Below are positions 23,118 to 23,492 of a stretch of 23,492 nt of DNA, piece after piece; the first letter of the stretch is position 1; each line of letters opens with the position of its first letter. This stretch comes from Betaproteobacteria bacterium (GTDB lineage: Bacteria > Pseudomonadota > Gammaproteobacteria > Burkholderiales > Burkholderiaceae_C): contig RFTR01000008.1 in assembly GCA_009923345.1 (NCBI GenBank), positions 1-23,492 of the forward strand, given 5' to 3'. Under the pieces are notes generated by a model. It saw only the letters and a program-made list of their open reading frames with translations, was not told where the DNA came from and made no database searches. The position numbers were made by a program, and so were the translations under genes.

Positions 23118-23465
23118 ATGGCAACCAAGAATCCGACCCCGAAAGTTCAGCTTCCAGACCGCGATGACGGCAATTCAGTCGTCCTAGAAAGACGCACCCA
23201 ACGGACCAAACCACCTCAAATGTTCCAGGTTCTGATGCTCAACGATGATTTCACCCCGATGGAGTTCGTGGTGATGGTGTTGCAGGAGTTTTTCAGTAAA
23301 GATCGCGAAAGTGCCACCCAAATCATGCTCAAAATCCATTTGGACGGCAAAGGTGTCTGCGGTGTCTATAGCAAAGACGTCGCCGCCACCAAGGTCGATC
23401 AGGTGCTAGAAGCCGCCAGAAAGTCTGGCCACCCCCTCCAATGTGTTGCAGAGCCCATTGAATAA
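23118..23465 (+). CDS. clpS: ATP-dependent Clp protease adaptor ClpS
   Basis: ClpS delivers N-degron substrates to ClpAP. The protein has a flexible charged N-terminal tail (about 1-35), then FQVLMLNDDFTPMEFVVMVL (36-55), which forms the N-degron pocket with its Asp and Met residues. KIHLDGKGVCGVYSKDVA (about 72-89) and the C-terminal GHPLQCVAEP complete the fold. The 115-residue length is normal. No Shine-Dalgarno is seen before the ATG. clpA normally follows and would lie just beyond the right edge. Confidence 0.96.
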   Translation: MATKNPTPKVQLPDRDDGNSVVLERRTQRTKPPQMFQVLMLNDDFTPMEFVVMVLQEFFSKDRESATQIMLKIHLDGKGVCGVYSKDVAATKVDQVLEAARKSGHPLQCVAEPIE

Positions 23466-23492
23466 ACCCATTCCATTTCCATATACAGTTAA

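Noticed and set aside
1..23492. tRNA, rRNA, CRISPR array, insertion sequence or prophage
   Set aside because: I saw no tandem spacer-repeat array, transposase or integrase frame, and no gap large enough for an rRNA gene; the short gaps do not show a tRNA-like cloverleaf.

Overview
The window looks like a chromosomal segment from a betaproteobacterium, most likely order Burkholderiales and a Comamonadaceae-like lineage. That rests on the block xseA / exbB-exbD-lpxK-trm112-kdsB-adk, the lexA and clpS neighbourhoods, and the overall style of the proteins; no rRNA or marker gene fixes it further. Base composition is close to half GC. Coding density is high and no gene-free stretch reaches 300 bases. 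I see no tRNA, rRNA, CRISPR array or insertion sequence.

Positions 1-14564 (all minus strand, read right to left) hold a catabolic region. From its 5' end: a D-2-hydroxyacid dehydrogenase, an MFS carrier, a long PaaH/PaaC-type 3-hydroxyacyl-CoA dehydrogenase, a PaaG-like crotonase, a Crp/Fnr-type regulator, an APH-fold kinase, an ACAD10/11-like acyl-CoA dehydrogenase, a YfcG-like glutathione S-transferase, a periplasmic solute-binding protein, LivH, LivM, LivG, LivF, and an AMP-forming acyl-CoA ligase cut by the window edge. The layout suggests uptake of an organic acid by a branched-chain-amino-acid-type ABC transporter, CoA activation by the ligase, and beta-oxidation-like processing. The kinase plus dehydrogenase pair recalls the two halves of ACAD10/11, which handle 4-hydroxy acids. 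The substrate cannot be read from the sequence. The solute-binding protein gene is broken: its two halves are in different frames around 5318-5326 and several family-conserved residues appear to be missing.

Positions 14600-16628 form an SOS-related island. lexA (minus) and an L-asparaginase gene (plus) diverge from an intergenic region carrying a near-consensus LexA box and a short hairpin. A small unknown protein follows lexA 12 bases downstream.

Positions 16678-20515 (minus) are a housekeeping and envelope block: exbB, exbD, lpxK, a Trm112-family gene, kdsB and adk. xseA (plus) diverges from exbB and ends at a bidirectional terminator. Beyond it lie a PuuD-like membrane protein and an exported DUF192 protein (both minus), then clpS (plus) at the right edge, probably followed by clpA outside the window.

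Several genes have in-frame TTG codons upstream of better ATG starts (crp-like, 3-hydroxyacyl-CoA dehydrogenase, lpxK, trm112, DUF192). I chose the ATG there, and a TTG with a good Shine-Dalgarno for exbB.
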